The notes: generated by a model not told the origin, from the sequence alone. Shown: positions 39,810 to 49,888, counted from the first letter of the stretch. The stretch: DNA of 64,000 nucleotides from Labedella endophytica (GCF_003990045.1 NZ_RZGZ01000001.1:1-64000); one strand, 5' to 3'. Program-made: numbers and translations.

Positions 39810-40832
39810 CTAAGAGCCGCCGGTGCTCGCGCGCACGATGACCTCGTACGGCACCGTCACCGCGCGCGGTGGAGCGGAACGCTCCGTCATCCGCTCCTCG
39901 AGGAGTCGGAACGCCTCCTCGGCGAAGGCGCGGCGATCGAGGCGCACGGTCGTGAGGGCAGGTGAGGCGAACGCGGCGATCTCCACGTCGTCGAAGCCCG
40001 TCACGAGTACGTCCTCGGGCACGCGCGTCCCCCGGGCGTTCAGCACGTGGAGCACGCCGAGGGCGAGCGAGTCGGTGAAGGCGACGACGGCGTCGAACGA
40101 GGCCCCGCGGGCGTCGAGCGCGTCGATCGCGGCGGCTGCAGCGGCCGTCGTCCACGGGAACGGATTGACCTCGAGGCGAGGGTCATGGTCGATCCCCGCT
40201 TCGGCGAGGGCGTCCCGGTAACCCGCCAGCCGGAGCCGGCTCGTCGCCGTGGCGATGTCCGCGCGATCGTCGCCTCCCACGGCGGCGATGCGTCGCGCGC
40301 CCCGCTCGATCAGGTGACGCGTGACGTCCCGGGCAGCGCCCCGGCTGTCGATCAGCACACGGTCGGTGAGCTGCTGCTCCACCTCTCCGATGAGGACGAC
40401 AGGCGGGAGGTGGTCGGCGTGCTCGATGACGCTGTCCTCGAGGCGGATCGGGTTGAGGATGAGCCCGTCGATGAGGTGCGCGCGTGCGCGCGAGACGAGC
40501 TCCTCCTCGCGTCCCGGCTCCGAGGCCGTCTCCTCGATCTGCACGGCGAACCCGCGCTCGTGGGCCACGTCCACGATGTGGTGGAGGAGGTCGGCGGAGA
40601 ACGGGGTCGCGAGGTCGGGGAGGGCGACCGCGATCGTGCCCGAGCGCCCGTTCCGCAGGCCACGGGCGCTGAGGTTCGGGACGAAGTGGAGCTCGGCCAT
40701 CGCGGCCTCGACGCGTTCCACCGTCTCGGGCCGGACGAAGACCGTGCCGGTGACGACGTTCGAGACGGTCTTCGGCGAGACCTGCGCGAGGGCGGCGACG
40801 TCCTTCATCGTCGCTCGCGCCGTTCGTGCCAT
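39810..40832 (-). CDS. LacI family transcriptional regulator
   Basis: Regulator of 340 residues. HTH: ATMKDVAALAQVSPKTVSNV, hinge FVPNLSARGLRNGRSGTIAV, then the ligand domain with VLVTGFDDVEIAAF near the end. TATCCT lies exactly 6 nt before the ATG, so its mRNA is probably leaderless. Its target is not obvious: the DUF1611 gene downstream, on the same strand, or the Gfo/Idh gene at 42870 are candidates. Confidence 0.9.
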   Translation of the reverse strand: MARTARATMKDVAALAQVSPKTVSNVVTGTVFVRPETVERVEAAMAELHFVPNLSARGLRNGRSGTIAVALPDLATPFSADLLHHIVDVAHERGFAVQIEETASEPGREEELVSRARAHLIDGLILNPIRLEDSVIEHADHLPPVVLIGEVEQQLTDRVLIDSRGAARDVTRHLIERGARRIAAVGGDDRADIATATSRLRLAGYRDALAEAGIDHDPRLEVNPFPWTTAAAAAAIDALDARGASFDAVVAFTDSLALGVLHVLNARGTRVPEDVLVTGFDDVEIAAFASPALTTVRLDRRAFAEEAFRLLEERMTERSAPPRAVTVPYEVIVRASTGGS

Positions 40833-40946
40833 GTGCTCAGGATAGGGGAGCGGTCCAGGGGGTGCTGTTCACCCGTACGCGTGCCCGCCCGCCGGCACTG
40901 CCCGCCCGCGGGTCCTCCGTCGCGTTGCGCCGAGCGCGCCAGGTTC

Positions 40947-40982
40947 CGCCGAGCACCACACGAATTCGTGCGGCGCTCGGCG
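40947..40982. repeat. Palindrome centred on GAATTC
   Basis: A 36-bp near-perfect palindrome: 16 of 18 positions pair around the centre CACGAATTCGTG, with outer ends CGCCGAGC and GCTCGGCG. A partial copy of the outer end (GCGCCGAGCGCGCC) sits just to its left at 40928. It lies in the 286-bp gap between the TetR gene stop and the LacI gene start, both leftward. Confidence 0.7.
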
Positions 40983-41118
40983 AAATGAGTAGCGGTGGGC
41001 GCAGACAGGAGCGCCCCCGACCCCGTCGCTGACGTCGGTTCGGGCGACGGCTCACCCTCCGTGCCACAGCGGTTTCGCGCCGTTCACGGGCGGGGGAGAC
41101 GATCGACGCTTTTCGCCA

Positions 41119-41739
41119 TTAGGAGCCGTGGGCTCGCCCGACCTGAAGCGTCGACATCGCGGTGTCGAGATAGCTCCCGAACGCTTCACTGCGATCGGAG
41201 GCGAACCAGGCCTGTCGAGCGGCTTGCATGCAGGCGAACGCGGCGCCGACGATAGCCGCCGGACGCGGGTCGGAGGGGTCGTCGTCGCGGCCGGTGAGAC
41301 GCGCAGCGACGCGGCCGGTGAGCAGTTCCTGAACGCGCTGCATCTTCTCGAGGTAGCGGGCATAGAGCTGAGGAGTGCTGCGAACGATCTCATCCATCGC
41401 CTCGTTCCGGGCGCGCTGATGATCGTCCTGCACATAGTCGAGGGTGATGTCGAAGACGCGGCGCAGCGACTCCCATACCGGCTCGTGGGCGGGCCGTTCA
41501 TCGAGCGCTTCAGCCATCCGGTCCGCGAAGAGGTCGTACTTGCCGATCACGAGGTCGTCCTTAGACGGGAAGTACCGGAAGAAGGTGCGCTTCGACATGC
41601 CCGCGGCGGCCGCGATCTGATCCACCGTCGTGCCGTCATATCCCTGGGTGACGAACAGATCCTGCGCCACCGACGTCAGCTCGGTCTGGGCGAGGCGGCG
41701 GGTGCGCTCTCTGATCGGCACGGGGGATGTCTCAGTCAC
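41119..41739 (-). CDS. TetR family transcriptional regulator
   Basis: Regulator of 206 residues with HTH RRLAQTELTSVAQDLFVTQG, then TTVDQIAAAAGMSKRTFFRYFPSKDDL (about 10-57), and a helical ligand domain. The start is GTG at 41739, with TATGAT exactly 6 nt upstream (leaderless). It is divergent from the SDR gene, 102 bp away, and most likely represses it. The frame stays open far upstream across the SDR gene, but that part is only the complementary strand. Confidence 0.88.
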   Translation of the reverse strand: MTETSPVPIRERTRRLAQTELTSVAQDLFVTQGYDGTTVDQIAAAAGMSKRTFFRYFPSKDDLVIGKYDLFADRMAEALDERPAHEPVWESLRRVFDITLDYVQDDHQRARNEAMDEIVRSTPQLYARYLEKMQRVQELLTGRVAARLTGRDDDPSDPRPAAIVGAAFACMQAARQAWFASDRSEAFGSYLDTAMSTLQVGRAHGS

Positions 41740-41767
41740 ACACCCATCATATCCCCAGGATGCAAAC

Positions 41768-41798
41768 TTGACACCGAGTGACACATCAGGCATATAGT
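41768..41798 (+). promoter_or_regulatory. Promoter of the SDR gene
   Basis: A consensus -35 TTGACA (41768-41773) is followed by CATATA at 17 bp or TATAGT at 19 bp, a strong match for this GC-rich genome. TGACAC occurs twice, 10 bp apart (41769 and 41779), within the spacer, a likely regulator contact. The TetR promoter on the other strand is less than 20 bp away. Confidence 0.65.
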
Positions 41799-41841
41799 TT
41801 CCCTCAGGCGTCAGAGAGGCGCCGCCCTCGGGAGGAGCATC

Positions 41842-42660
41842 ATGAGCAAGGTTTGGTTCGTCACCGGTTCGTCGAAGGGCTTCGGCCGCGAGTTCGTTCT
41901 CGCCGCGCTGGAGCGGGGCGACAAGGTCGCCGCGACCGCCCGCAACACCGACACCCTGGGTGACCTTGTCGAGAAGTACGGCGACGCCGTCCTCCCGCTG
42001 CAGCTCGACGTCACCGATCGCGACCAGGTGTACGCGGCCGTGAAGTCGGCGCACGACACCTTCGGCCGTCTCGACGTCGTCATCAACAACGCCGGCTACG
42101 GGCTGTTCGGCACGATCGAGGAGATCACGGAGCAGCAGCTCCGCGACCAGCTCGAGACCAACCTGTTCGGCGTCTTCAACGTCACCCAGGCGGTTCTGCC
42201 GATCATGCGCGAGCAGGGCTCTGGGCACATCATCCAGATCTCCACCATCGGCGGCGTCGGGGCATTCCCGACCCTCGGCGGCTACCACGCTTCCAAGTGG
42301 GCACTCGAGGGAATGTCCGAGTCGCTCGCTCAGGAGGTCGCCGGATTCGGCATCAAGGTGACCCTGGTCGAGCCCGGCGGGTTCGACACCGACTGGGGTA
42401 CAGCCTCCGCAACCATCGCCGAGGCGCAGCCGCAGTACAAGGCGCTTCACGATGGCATGGCCGCGCAGCGCGCCAACAACGCGAGCCCCAAGCCGGTCGG
42501 ATTCGGGTCAGCGATCCTCAAGGTCGTCGACGCCGAGAAGGCGCCGCTGCGCGTGTTCTTCGGCGAGCAGCCCGTACAGATCGCCTCGTACATCTACCAG
42601 CAGCGACTCGCCGAGTGGGCCGAATGGGCCCCGGTCTCCCGCGAAGCCGAAGGCAAGTAG
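41842..42660 (+). CDS. SDR family oxidoreductase
   Basis: Classical short-chain dehydrogenase of 272 residues. TGSSKGFG (8-15), NNAGYG (82-87), and the full tetrad Asn107, Ser134, Tyr148, Lys152 (YHASK) are intact. The longer C-terminal region (QPQYKALHDGMAAQ) resembles the retinol-dehydrogenase-like SDRs often placed beside TetR genes. GGAGGAGC lies 5-6 nt before the ATG and a strong promoter is upstream. Substrate unknown. Confidence 0.88.
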   Translation: MSKVWFVTGSSKGFGREFVLAALERGDKVAATARNTDTLGDLVEKYGDAVLPLQLDVTDRDQVYAAVKSAHDTFGRLDVVINNAGYGLFGTIEEITEQQLRDQLETNLFGVFNVTQAVLPIMREQGSGHIIQISTIGGVGAFPTLGGYHASKWALEGMSESLAQEVAGFGIKVTLVEPGGFDTDWGTASATIAEAQPQYKALHDGMAAQRANNASPKPVGFGSAILKVVDAEKAPLRVFFGEQPVQIASYIYQQRLAEWAEWAPVSREAEGK

Positions 42661-42869
42661 CGCCAACCCGCTCCACGGGGGCCGGCGCCCATTGCCCGCC
42701 CCCGCGCGCTTTCGACCACATCGCGTGGGTACTCGGTGTCGGGAAGCCGCCCGGCGCCCCGCGTCAACTCCGGTGCTAGCGTTGAACGCGCGGCCTCGAT
42801 GGCGACCGCGCCGACAGTCCGGTCGAGCGTGACGGGAAACCGCATCCCTCGAACCTCAGGAGCTTCTTC

Positions 42870-43907
42870 GTGCCACTCAACGTCATCCATGTCGGCCTCG
42901 GTGGTTGGGGAGGTAACTGGGCTCAGATCGCCATCCCGAGGGTGCCGGAGGTCGAGGTCGTCGCCGTCGTCGACATCGATGCGGACACTCGAGCGAGCGT
43001 CCTGAAGGCCATCAAGCGTCCCGGCCTGCCGGGCTTCGCGTCGCTCGGCGAGGCACTCGGTGCCGTCGACGCGGACGCCGTCGTCATCACGGCGCCGGCG
43101 GTGACCCACGTGCCGCTCGCGCTCGAGGCGCTCGATGCCGGTAAGCACGTTCTCGTTGAGAAGCCCTTCGCCAACACCGCGGAGGAGGCCGCTGTCGCCG
43201 TGCGCCGGGCGGCGGAGAAGGACCTCGTCATGCAGGTCAGCCAGAATTACCGGTTCTACCCGGCTCCGCGCGCCGTGCAGCGACTGCTGACGGCCGGCGA
43301 GCTGGGTGAGCTCTCCGCGATCAACATCGACTTCCGCCAGTGGGACAACGACGCCGCCTACGCGGCGAACCGGCACTACAAGTTCCCGCACCCGCTGATC
43401 AACGACATGGCGATCCACCACTTCGACCTGCTCCGCAAGGTGACCGGCCAGGAGGCGGTGAGCGTCTTCGCGAAGGTGGGCGACCCGTCCTTCAGCAAGT
43501 TCGACGAGGAGGCCTCCGCCGTCATCATCATCGAGCTGGAGTCGGGCCTCGTGGTGAGCTACCGCGGCAGCTGGGTGAGCCGTGGTGTGCCGACCGCGTG
43601 GGCCGGGGAATGGGCCATCGACGGCGAGAAGGGTCAGATCGAGTTCACGAGCCGGCTCGGAGACAATCCCGCCGGCGACCGGGTGTCGCTTCGCCGTCCG
43701 AAGGGGAAGCCCGTCGCGGTCGACCTCGAGGACATGCCGCTGTGGGGGCGGTCCGCCGGGCTGCAGCACTTCGCGCAGGCGATCGCCTCGGGCACCACGC
43801 CGGAGACAGCCGGAGCCGGGAACCTGGGGAGCCTCGCCCTGATGGAGGCGGCGGCGCGCTCGGCGGTCTCGGGTCGTACGGAGAGCGTCGTCATCCCGAC
43901 GGTCTGA
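42870..43907 (+). CDS. Gfo/Idh/MocA family sugar dehydrogenase
   Basis: Oxidoreductase of 345 residues: NAD(P) motif VIHVGLGGWGGNWAQ, EKPFAN with the family's Lys, and the substrate-side LINDMAIHHFDLLRKVTG (His of the GGG-DxxxH motif region). The GTG start has AGGAG 8 nt upstream. TAGCGT at 42777 may be the -10, giving a long leader. It stands alone between the SDR gene and the convergent biotin carboxylase gene. Confidence 0.87.
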   Translation: MPLNVIHVGLGGWGGNWAQIAIPRVPEVEVVAVVDIDADTRASVLKAIKRPGLPGFASLGEALGAVDADAVVITAPAVTHVPLALEALDAGKHVLVEKPFANTAEEAAVAVRRAAEKDLVMQVSQNYRFYPAPRAVQRLLTAGELGELSAINIDFRQWDNDAAYAANRHYKFPHPLINDMAIHHFDLLRKVTGQEAVSVFAKVGDPSFSKFDEEASAVIIIELESGLVVSYRGSWVSRGVPTAWAGEWAIDGEKGQIEFTSRLGDNPAGDRVSLRRPKGKPVAVDLEDMPLWGRSAGLQHFAQAIASGTTPETAGAGNLGSLALMEAAARSAVSGRTESVVIPTV

Positions 43908-43961
43908 TCGGCGCGTGGGGCCGGCTTCGACGCACTGCGCCCTTGCGTGAGGCGATGCGGC

Positions 43962-44007
43962 TCTTGGTGAGCGAGCGCGACAGAAATTGCTGCCGCGCTC
44001 ACCGAGA
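43962..44007. terminator. Palindrome between convergent genes (family B-related)
   Basis: Arms 43962-43973 and 43996-44007 (TCTTGGTGAGCG with CGCTCACCGAGA, one mismatch). The right flank CTGCAGCGCAACGG (44009-44022) is the same as the right end of the perfect palindrome at 11074-11135, although the stem sequence differs. It lies between the stops of the Gfo/Idh and biotin carboxylase genes. Confidence 0.6.
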
Positions 44008-44037
44008 ACTGCAGCGCAACGGGCGGCCAGGCCGGGT

Positions 44038-45801
44038 TCAGACGGCGGTGACCCTCGCCAGGACCGTGGTGGGGGAGACGGGGTCGCCTGCGGCCGGGGC
44101 GTCGTCGGCGCGCTCGACGGTGCCGGCGACGGGTGCGGTGACGGTCGTCTCCATCTTCATGGCCTCGACGACGGCGATCGTGTCGCCCTGTTCCACGGCG
44201 TCACCGTCGTCGACGGCCCACCGGACGAGGGTCCCGGCCATCGGGGCGAGGACGTCTCCGTCCTGCGCGGCGGGCGTCGTCGATCCCGCGGCGGAGGCGG
44301 ATGTCGTCCCGACTCCCGCCGCGAAGGACCCGGCCAGCGCGGCGGGGAGCCGCAGCGAGAGGCGGTGGCCGTCCACTTCGATCCACGATGACACGACGTC
44401 GGGCTCCGCGGGCTCCTCGGCGAGGGCCTGCGGCGGGGTGCGATCCGCGAAGGTCGTCTCGATCCACTGCGTGTGCACGGCGAAGCCGTCGCCCGCGGTG
44501 AAGTCGGCGTCGTCGAGCACCGCACGGTGGAACGGCAGCACGCTCGCGACGCCCTCGACGCGGAACTCGGCGAGCGCGCGCCGGGCGCGGGCGAGGGCCG
44601 CGTCCCGGTCGACGCCCGTGACGACGAGCTTCGCCATCATCGAGTCGAACCGACCGGACACCTCGGAGCCGGACTCGACGCCCGTGTCGAGGCGCACGCC
44701 CGGACCGGTCGGCGGCGAGAAGAGCGAGATCGTGCCGGGCACGGGCAGGAAGCCGCGCGCCGGGTCCTCGGCGTTGATGCGGAACTCGATGGAGTGGCCG
44801 CGCACCGCGGGGGTCTCGGTGACCGACAGTGGGAGGCCGGCGGCGATGCGCAGCTGCTCACCCACGATGTCGATGCCCGTCGTCTCCTCGGTCACCGGGT
44901 GCTCCACCTGCAGGCGCGTGTTCACCTCGAGGAAGGAGAGGAGCCCGTCGGCGCCGAGCAGGAACTCCACCGTCGCCGCACCGCGGTAGTCGGCGGCGGC
45001 GCAGATGTCGCGCGCGGAGGACAGCACGCGCTCGGTCTGCTCGTCCGTCAGGAACGGGGCGGGCGCCTCCTCCACGAGCTTCTGGCTGCGGCGCTGCAGG
45101 GAACAGTCGCGTGTGCCGAGTGCGACGACGTTGCCCTGGCCGTCGGCCAGGACCTGCGCCTCCACGTGCCGGGGGCGCTCGAGGTAGCGCTCGATGAAGC
45201 ACTCGCCCCGGCCGAAGGCGGCGACGGCCTCGCGGCCGGCGGCCTCGAACAGCTCGGCGACCTCATCGAGGCGCCGCGCCACGCGCATCCCGCGCCCGCC
45301 GCCGCCGAACGCCGCCTTGATCGCGATGGGGAGCCCGTGCTCCTCGGCGAACGCGACGGCCTCGGCCGCGTCGGACACGGGATCCGTCGTGCCGGCGATG
45401 AGGGGGGCGCCCACGGACTCGGCGAGCTTGCGCGCGGAGATCTTGTCGCCGAGCAGCTCGATGCTCTCGGGGCTCGGGCCCACCCACGTGAGACCGGCGT
45501 CGCGCACGGCGCGCGCGAAGTCGGCGCTCTCGCTGAGGAATCCGTAGCCGGGGTGTACGAGGGAGGCTCCCGAGGCGCGGGCGGCCGCGATGATCTTCTC
45601 CGCGTCGAGGTAGGTCTCGGCTCCGGTGACGCCGCCGAGCGCGTAGGCCTCGTCGGCGAGGCGCACGTGCAGCGCGTCGGCGTCGCCGTCGGCGTAGACG
45701 GCGACGGACGCGTAACCGTGGTCGGCGCACGCGCGCGCGATGCGCACGGCGATCTCGCCCCGGTTCGCGATGAGGACCTTGCGGGGAGCGTGTGCGGTCA
45801 T
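44038..45801 (-). CDS. accC: Biotin carboxylase fused to biotin carboxyl carrier domain
   Basis: Protein of 587 residues, an acetyl/propionyl-CoA carboxylase alpha-type subunit. It starts [19 protein letters not shown]; the ATP-grasp part has the glycine loop [11 protein letters not shown] and [16 protein letters not shown]; the C-terminal carrier domain has the biotinylation motif VEAMKMET with Lys549. It carboxylates biotin with bicarbonate and ATP. Here it is the last gene of a 5-oxoproline operon (ATGA overlap with pxpBC), a common arrangement whose meaning is unclear. No carboxyltransferase gene is nearby, so its acceptor must be served from elsewhere or belong to the oxoprolinase pathway. 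Confidence 0.92.
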   Translation of the reverse strand: MTAHAPRKVLIANRGEIAVRIARACADHGYASVAVYADGDADALHVRLADEAYALGGVTGAETYLDAEKIIAAARASGASLVHPGYGFLSESADFARAVRDAGLTWVGPSPESIELLGDKISARKLAESVGAPLIAGTTDPVSDAAEAVAFAEEHGLPIAIKAAFGGGGRGMRVARRLDEVAELFEAAGREAVAAFGRGECFIERYLERPRHVEAQVLADGQGNVVALGTRDCSLQRRSQKLVEEAPAPFLTDEQTERVLSSARDICAAADYRGAATVEFLLGADGLLSFLEVNTRLQVEHPVTEETTGIDIVGEQLRIAAGLPLSVTETPAVRGHSIEFRINAEDPARGFLPVPGTISLFSPPTGPGVRLDTGVESGSEVSGRFDSMMAKLVVTGVDRDAALARARRALAEFRVEGVASVLPFHRAVLDDADFTAGDGFAVHTQWIETTFADRTPPQALAEEPAEPDVVSSWIEVDGHRLSLRLPAALAGSFAAGVGTTSASAAGSTTPAAQDGDVLAPMAGTLVRWAVDDGDAVEQGDTIAVVEAMKMETTVTAPVAGTVERADDAPAAGDPVSPTTVLARVTAV

Positions 45802-47543
45802 CGGGGGTCACGTCCAATGGAGTCGGGGGAGTCGGGGGAGTCGGGGGAGTCGGCTGTGGTTGCGGGGCTCGGGAGTGGGTCGCGGATCTCGGCGAACGGG
45901 CTGCGGACGCGGAACCGCACGCGCGCGCCCACCGGGAGCTGCCCGGCGATCGCGACCTGATCGGAGACGACGGCGCCGATCACGGGATAGCCGCCCGTGA
46001 GCGGGTGGTCGGCGAGGAAGAGCACGGGCTGTCCGTTCGGTGGGATCTGCAGGGCGCCGGCGACGCAGCCCTCGCTCGGCAGCTCCTCCGTACGCTCACG
46101 ATCCACGGGGGTGCCGGAGAGCCGCACGCCGACGCGGTTCGACTGCGGGGTCACGTCCCAGGCCTGGCCCGTGAGGGTCTCGACGGCGTCGGCCGTGAGC
46201 CAGTCGGTGCGCGGGCCGAGCACGATGTCGAGCACCGTCTCCTCGCCCGCGCGGGGGAGCGGGTGCTCGGGTGCGGCCTCGGTGGCGACGATCGAGCCGG
46301 CGGCCGCTGCGCGGACGTCGAGCACCCGCCCGGTGGCGACGGGCTCCGGTCCGACGCCCGAGAGGGCGTCCGTCGCGAGGCTGCCGAGCACGGCTTCCTC
46401 GGCGAATCCGCCACGCACGGCGAGGTACGCACGCACGCCCTCGCTCGCCATGCCGAGGTGGAGCTCGTCGCCGTCATCGAGGGGAATCGCGGAGTGGAAC
46501 GCGGCCGGGCGGCGCTCGCCGTCCGCGCGCACGACCGTGAGCGGCACGGGGGCGCCTGCCACGGCGGTCACCTGGGGCCCGTGCGCGCGAAGCTGCAGCC
46601 CGCCGACGACGACCTCGAGTGCGGCTTCGGCCGAGTCGTTCCCGACGAGTCGGTTCGCGGCGCGGAGTGCGGCGGGGTCGAGCGCACCGGACGCCGACAC
46701 CCCCATGCTCGTGTAGCCGGTGCGGCCGAGGTCCTGGAACACCGTCTGCAGTCCGGCGCTCACCACCTCGAGGCCGACCGTAGGGTCCCTGAGCTCGTCG
46801 AAGGGTGCTGAGTCCTCGAGAGCTCGAGACGATTCGACGGGCTCAGCGACCGGGTGGCTAGGCGCTTCGACCGGCTCAGTGACCGCGTGGTCGGAGTCTG
46901 ACGCCGCGGTGACGGTCGCGCGCGAGGCGTCCACCAGGTCGAAACGCACGCGATCGCCCGGTTCGAGGAAGGCGGGGCGCTCGCGGCCGAGGTCCCACAT
47001 GGGAAGGTCCGTCGTGCCGATGAGCCGCCAGCCGCCCGGGCTCTCCCGCGGGTACACGCCGCTGTATGTGCCGGCGAGGGCGACGGATCCGGCGGGGATG
47101 CGCGTCCGCGGCGACGAGCGCCGCGGTACGTCGAGGAGCGGATCACCGCCGGTCAGGTACGCGAAGCCGGGTGCGAATCCCACGAACGCCACGGTGCACT
47201 CCGCCGCGGTGTGGCGACGCACGACCTCGTCGGCCGTCATGCCGAGCTGCTTCGCGACCTCCGCGAGGTCCTCGCCGTTGTACCGCACGGGGATCCGCCG
47301 CAGCGGGGCATCGCCCGCGTCGATCGCGTCGAGCGGACGCGTGCGCACCTCTGCGGCCACCCGCTCCGCCAAGGCCGCGCTCGGGCGGAAGGTGATGAGC
47401 AGGGTCCGTGCGCCCGGCACCACGTCGACGACCCCGGCGAGGGGATTCGTCTCGAGCGACGCCGCGAGCGCGAGCGTCTCGTCGAGGTCGGCGAGTTCGA
47501 CGAGGACCGCGTCGTCGCGGACCGGGAGGACGCGCACCGTCAC
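45798..47543 (-). CDS. Fused 5-oxoprolinase subunits PxpB-PxpC
   Basis: Protein of 581 residues joining two subunits. The N-terminal third is PxpB/KipI-like ([63 protein letters not shown]). The rest is PxpC/KipA-like ([69 protein letters not shown]). With PxpA it opens 5-oxoproline to glutamate using ATP. A Ser/Glu/Pro-rich linker (about 245-285) joins the halves, and the C-terminus ends in a repeated DSP motif from tandem DNA repeats. The GTG start overlaps the pxpA stop (GTGA), and the stop overlaps the accC start. Confidence 0.9.
   Translation of the reverse strand: MTVRVLPVRDDAVLVELADLDETLALAASLETNPLAGVVDVVPGARTLLITFRPSAALAERVAAEVRTRPLDAIDAGDAPLRRIPVRYNGEDLAEVAKQLGMTADEVVRRHTAAECTVAFVGFAPGFAYLTGGDPLLDVPRRSSPRTRIPAGSVALAGTYSGVYPRESPGGWRLIGTTDLPMWDLGRERPAFLEPGDRVRFDLVDASRATVTAASDSDHAVTEPVEAPSHPVAEPVESSRALEDSAPFDELRDPTVGLEVVSAGLQTVFQDLGRTGYTSMGVSASGALDPAALRAANRLVGNDSAEAALEVVVGGLQLRAHGPQVTAVAGAPVPLTVVRADGERRPAAFHSAIPLDDGDELHLGMASEGVRAYLAVRGGFAEEAVLGSLATDALSGVGPEPVATGRVLDVRAAAAGSIVATEAAPEHPLPRAGEETVLDIVLGPRTDWLTADAVETLTGQAWDVTPQSNRVGVRLSGTPVDRERTEELPSEGCVAGALQIPPNGQPVLFLADHPLTGGYPVIGAVVSDQVAIAGQLPVGARVRFRVRSPFAEIRDPLPSPATTADSPDSPDSPDSIGRDPR
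45820..45853. repeat. 9-bp tandem repeat in the 3' end of pxpBC
   Basis: Three full and one partial copy of GAGTCGGGG encode a DSP tripeptide repeat at the C-terminus of PxpBC. Being in frame, copy-number change would lengthen or shorten the tail without a frameshift. Confidence 0.75.
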
Positions 47544-48349
47544 GAGGAGACGACGCTCCCCGATGCCGGGGCGAGCCCGGAGCCGCCGAGGGTCGGAGCG
47601 AAGGACTCGATCCCGATCCCGGCCTCCGTGAGCGCGGCGCGCACCCGCGCGGCCATGTCGGTGGCGCCCGGACTGTCGCCGTGCACGCACAGGGAGTCGG
47701 CGCGCACGGCGACGATGCTGCCGTCGATCGCGGTCACCGTGCCCTCGGTCACGAGGGTCACCATGCGGCGGGCGATGTCCTCGGCGTCGTGCAGCACGGA
47801 CCCGGGCTCGCGCCGCGATACGAGTGCGCCCTCCGGGGTGTAGGCGCGGTCAGCGAACGCCTCCGTGGCCGTGGGAAGTCCGCGCGCCTCGGCCTCGCGC
47901 AGCACGACGCTGCCCGGCAGCCCGAGGAGCACGAGCCGCGCGTCGACGGCGGCCACGGCTTCGACGACGTCCCGCGCCTGGCGCTCGTCGTGCGCGATCG
48001 TGTTGTAGAGGGCGCCGTGCGGCTTCACGTAGGTGACCTCGCCGCCCTCCGCCCGGGTGATCGCCTGCAGCGCACCGATCTGGTAGATCACGTCGGCCAC
48101 GAGGTCGGCGCTCGCCACGTCCATGTTCCGTCGACCGAAGCCCGCGAGGTCGCGGTAGCCCACGTGGGCTCCGATCGTGACGCCCGAGGCCACCGCGCCG
48201 CGCACCGTCTCACGGATGCCCACCGGATCGCCCGCGTGGAAGCCGCACGCGATGTTGGCGCTCGACACGATCTCGAGCATCCGGGCGTCGTCTCCGAGCG
48301 ACCAGCGACCGAAGCCTTCGCCGAGGTCGCTGTTGAGGTCGACGGTCAT
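47540..48349 (-). CDS. pxpA: 5-oxoprolinase subunit A, LamB/YcsF family
   Basis: Protein of 269 residues, full YcsF length. Signature segments: [49 protein letters not shown] and [10 protein letters not shown]. It is the PxpA subunit of the ATP-dependent 5-oxoprolinase that clears pyroglutamate, a spontaneous glutamine breakdown product. It lies between the transporter gene (87 bp upstream) and pxpBC (4-bp overlap). Confidence 0.93.
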   Translation of the reverse strand: MTVDLNSDLGEGFGRWSLGDDARMLEIVSSANIACGFHAGDPVGIRETVRGAVASGVTIGAHVGYRDLAGFGRRNMDVASADLVADVIYQIGALQAITRAEGGEVTYVKPHGALYNTIAHDERQARDVVEAVAAVDARLVLLGLPGSVVLREAEARGLPTATEAFADRAYTPEGALVSRREPGSVLHDAEDIARRMVTLVTEGTVTAIDGSIVAVRADSLCVHGDSPGATDMAARVRAALTEAGIGIESFAPTLGGSGLAPASGSVVSS

Positions 48350-48367
48350 GATGTCCTCCGATGGGTC

Positions 48368-48415
48368 GTGGTGCGGTGGTGCGGTGGTGCGGTGGTGCGG
48401 TGGTGCAGGTGGTGC
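48368..48415. repeat. 8-bp tandem repeat in the transporter-pxpA gap
   Basis: Four perfect copies of GTGGTGCG plus degenerate partial copies fill about half of the 87-bp gap just upstream of pxpA (20 bp before its start). Copy-number variation there could change spacing between the transporter and pxpA. Confidence 0.8.
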
Positions 48416-48436
48416 GTCGGGCGGTGTCGCCCGGGT

Positions 48437-49687
48437 CTAGCCCGTGACGAGAGCGAAGATCGGGCCGACCGCGTTCACGGCCATGTACCAGGTGACCGCA
48501 GCGGCGAGGGTGCCGATGATGAGCAGCCACTTCGGGTAACGGTACCCACCGAGCACCTTCGGTCGGAACCAGCCGATGTACATGAAGAGCGTGAGGCCGA
48601 TCGGCAGGATGAGTCCGTTGAGGCCGCCGACGAAGACGAGCAGCGTCGCGGGTGCGGTGCCGAGGGCGAGGTACACGCCGAGCGAGACGACGATGAAGCC
48701 GACGGTCCAGTAGTCGGCCACGCGACCGGTGATCTTCTTCGAGAACACGGGGAGGAATGACACCGAGGTGTACGCGGCGCCGATGACGCTCGTGATCGCG
48801 GCGATCCAGAACACGGCGCCGAAGATGCGGAGGCCCGCCTCACCGGCCGCGGACTGGAATGCCTGGGCGCCGGGGTTACCCGTGGTGTCGAGGACCACGC
48901 CGCTCGCGACGACGCCGAGGATCGCGAGGAAGAGGACGTAGCGCATGACGCCGGTCACGAGGATGCCGCTGAGGGCCGCGCGGTTGACCTCCTTGATGTT
49001 CTCGACGCCGGCCGTGCCGCTGTCGAGAAGCTTGTGCGCGCCGGCGTACGTGATGTAACCGCCGACCGTTCCGCCGACGATCGTGGTGATGGTCGCGAAG
49101 TTGATCTCGTCCGGCCACACCGTCTGGCGGAGGGCGTCACCGACGGGCGGCTGCGAGATGATCGCGACGACCACCGTGAGCACGATCATGATGAGGCCGG
49201 CGATGACGACCACGCGGTCGACGACCACGCCGGCGCGCTTCACGAGGAAGATCGCGATGCCGATCGCGGCGCTGATGATGCCGCCGATCTTCGGATCGAG
49301 CCCGAAGAGGGTGTTGAGGCCGAGGCCGGCGCCCGCGATGTTGCCGATGTTGAACACCAGGCCGCCGAGCACGATGAGCACAGCGAGCACGTAGCCGCTG
49401 CCGAAGAGCGCGTCGTTGGCGAGCACGCTCGCGCGCTTGCCGGTCACGGTGACCATGCGCCAGATGTTGAGCTGCACGGCGAGGTCGATGAGCACGGACG
49501 CGAGGATGCCGAAGGCGAAGGCGGCCCCGAGCTGTGCGGTGAACGTGGCGGTCTGTGTGATGAAGCCCGGTCCGATGGCCGAGGTGGCCATGAGGAAGAG
49601 GGCTCCGAGGAGCGAGCGGCGTCGCGACTTCGCGAAGGCCTTCAGCTCCTCGGGGGTGGCCGGGGCCGGTGTCGTCTGTTCGGTCAT
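48437..49687 (-). CDS. NRAMP family transporter (YcsG-like) of the 5-oxoproline operon
   Basis: Membrane protein of 416 residues with about 11 helices. It starts SLLGALFLMATSAIGPGFITQTATF, like the NRAMP-family members that sit at the head of ycsF/pxp operons. The metal-site Asp-Pro-Gly-Asn motif of true Mn/Fe transporters is replaced by AIGPGFITQT, so it may carry something other than a metal ion, possibly 5-oxoproline or a related organic acid (inference from context). A GntR gene is divergent 201 bp upstream. Confidence 0.85.
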   Translation of the reverse strand: MTEQTTPAPATPEELKAFAKSRRRSLLGALFLMATSAIGPGFITQTATFTAQLGAAFAFGILASVLIDLAVQLNIWRMVTVTGKRASVLANDALFGSGYVLAVLIVLGGLVFNIGNIAGAGLGLNTLFGLDPKIGGIISAAIGIAIFLVKRAGVVVDRVVVIAGLIMIVLTVVVAIISQPPVGDALRQTVWPDEINFATITTIVGGTVGGYITYAGAHKLLDSGTAGVENIKEVNRAALSGILVTGVMRYVLFLAILGVVASGVVLDTTGNPGAQAFQSAAGEAGLRIFGAVFWIAAITSVIGAAYTSVSFLPVFSKKITGRVADYWTVGFIVVSLGVYLALGTAPATLLVFVGGLNGLILPIGLTLFMYIGWFRPKVLGGYRYPKWLLIIGTLAAAVTWYMAVNAVGPIFALVTG

Positions 49688-49777
49688 GGGTCCAGATCCT
49701 GTTCGAAAGAGGTGGTGCCGATGGTGGCCGAAGGTGGGACGGGTGCGTGCCGGCCGGGGGGTGCGACCCAGACTAGG

Positions 49778-49790
49778 ACTGTCGAACAGT
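49778..49790. promoter_or_regulatory. Putative GntR operator of the 5-oxoproline operon
   Basis: ACTGTCGAACAGT is an inverted repeat with 5-bp arms and a 3-nt centre; a partial second copy (TTGTTGAACGATC) follows at 49801. Both lie between the transporter and GntR starts, where a FadR-type regulator should bind. Confidence 0.5.
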
Positions 49791-49888
49791 TCAGGGGAAG
49801 TTGTTGAACGATCTTTCGTGTAAAAAATTCGTTACAGGGGTGTTTCGTCCACCGATCGCACCGTGCGGGCGGCGGGTAGGCTCCGAGG

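Noticed and set aside
41740-42450. N-terminal extension of the TetR protein across the SDR gene
   Set aside because: The extension is just the complement of the SDR coding sequence, and a leaderless GTG start with TATGAT is present at 41739.
44038-45801. Pyruvate carboxylase
   Set aside because: The protein stops after the carrier domain at 587 residues and has no carboxyltransferase domain.
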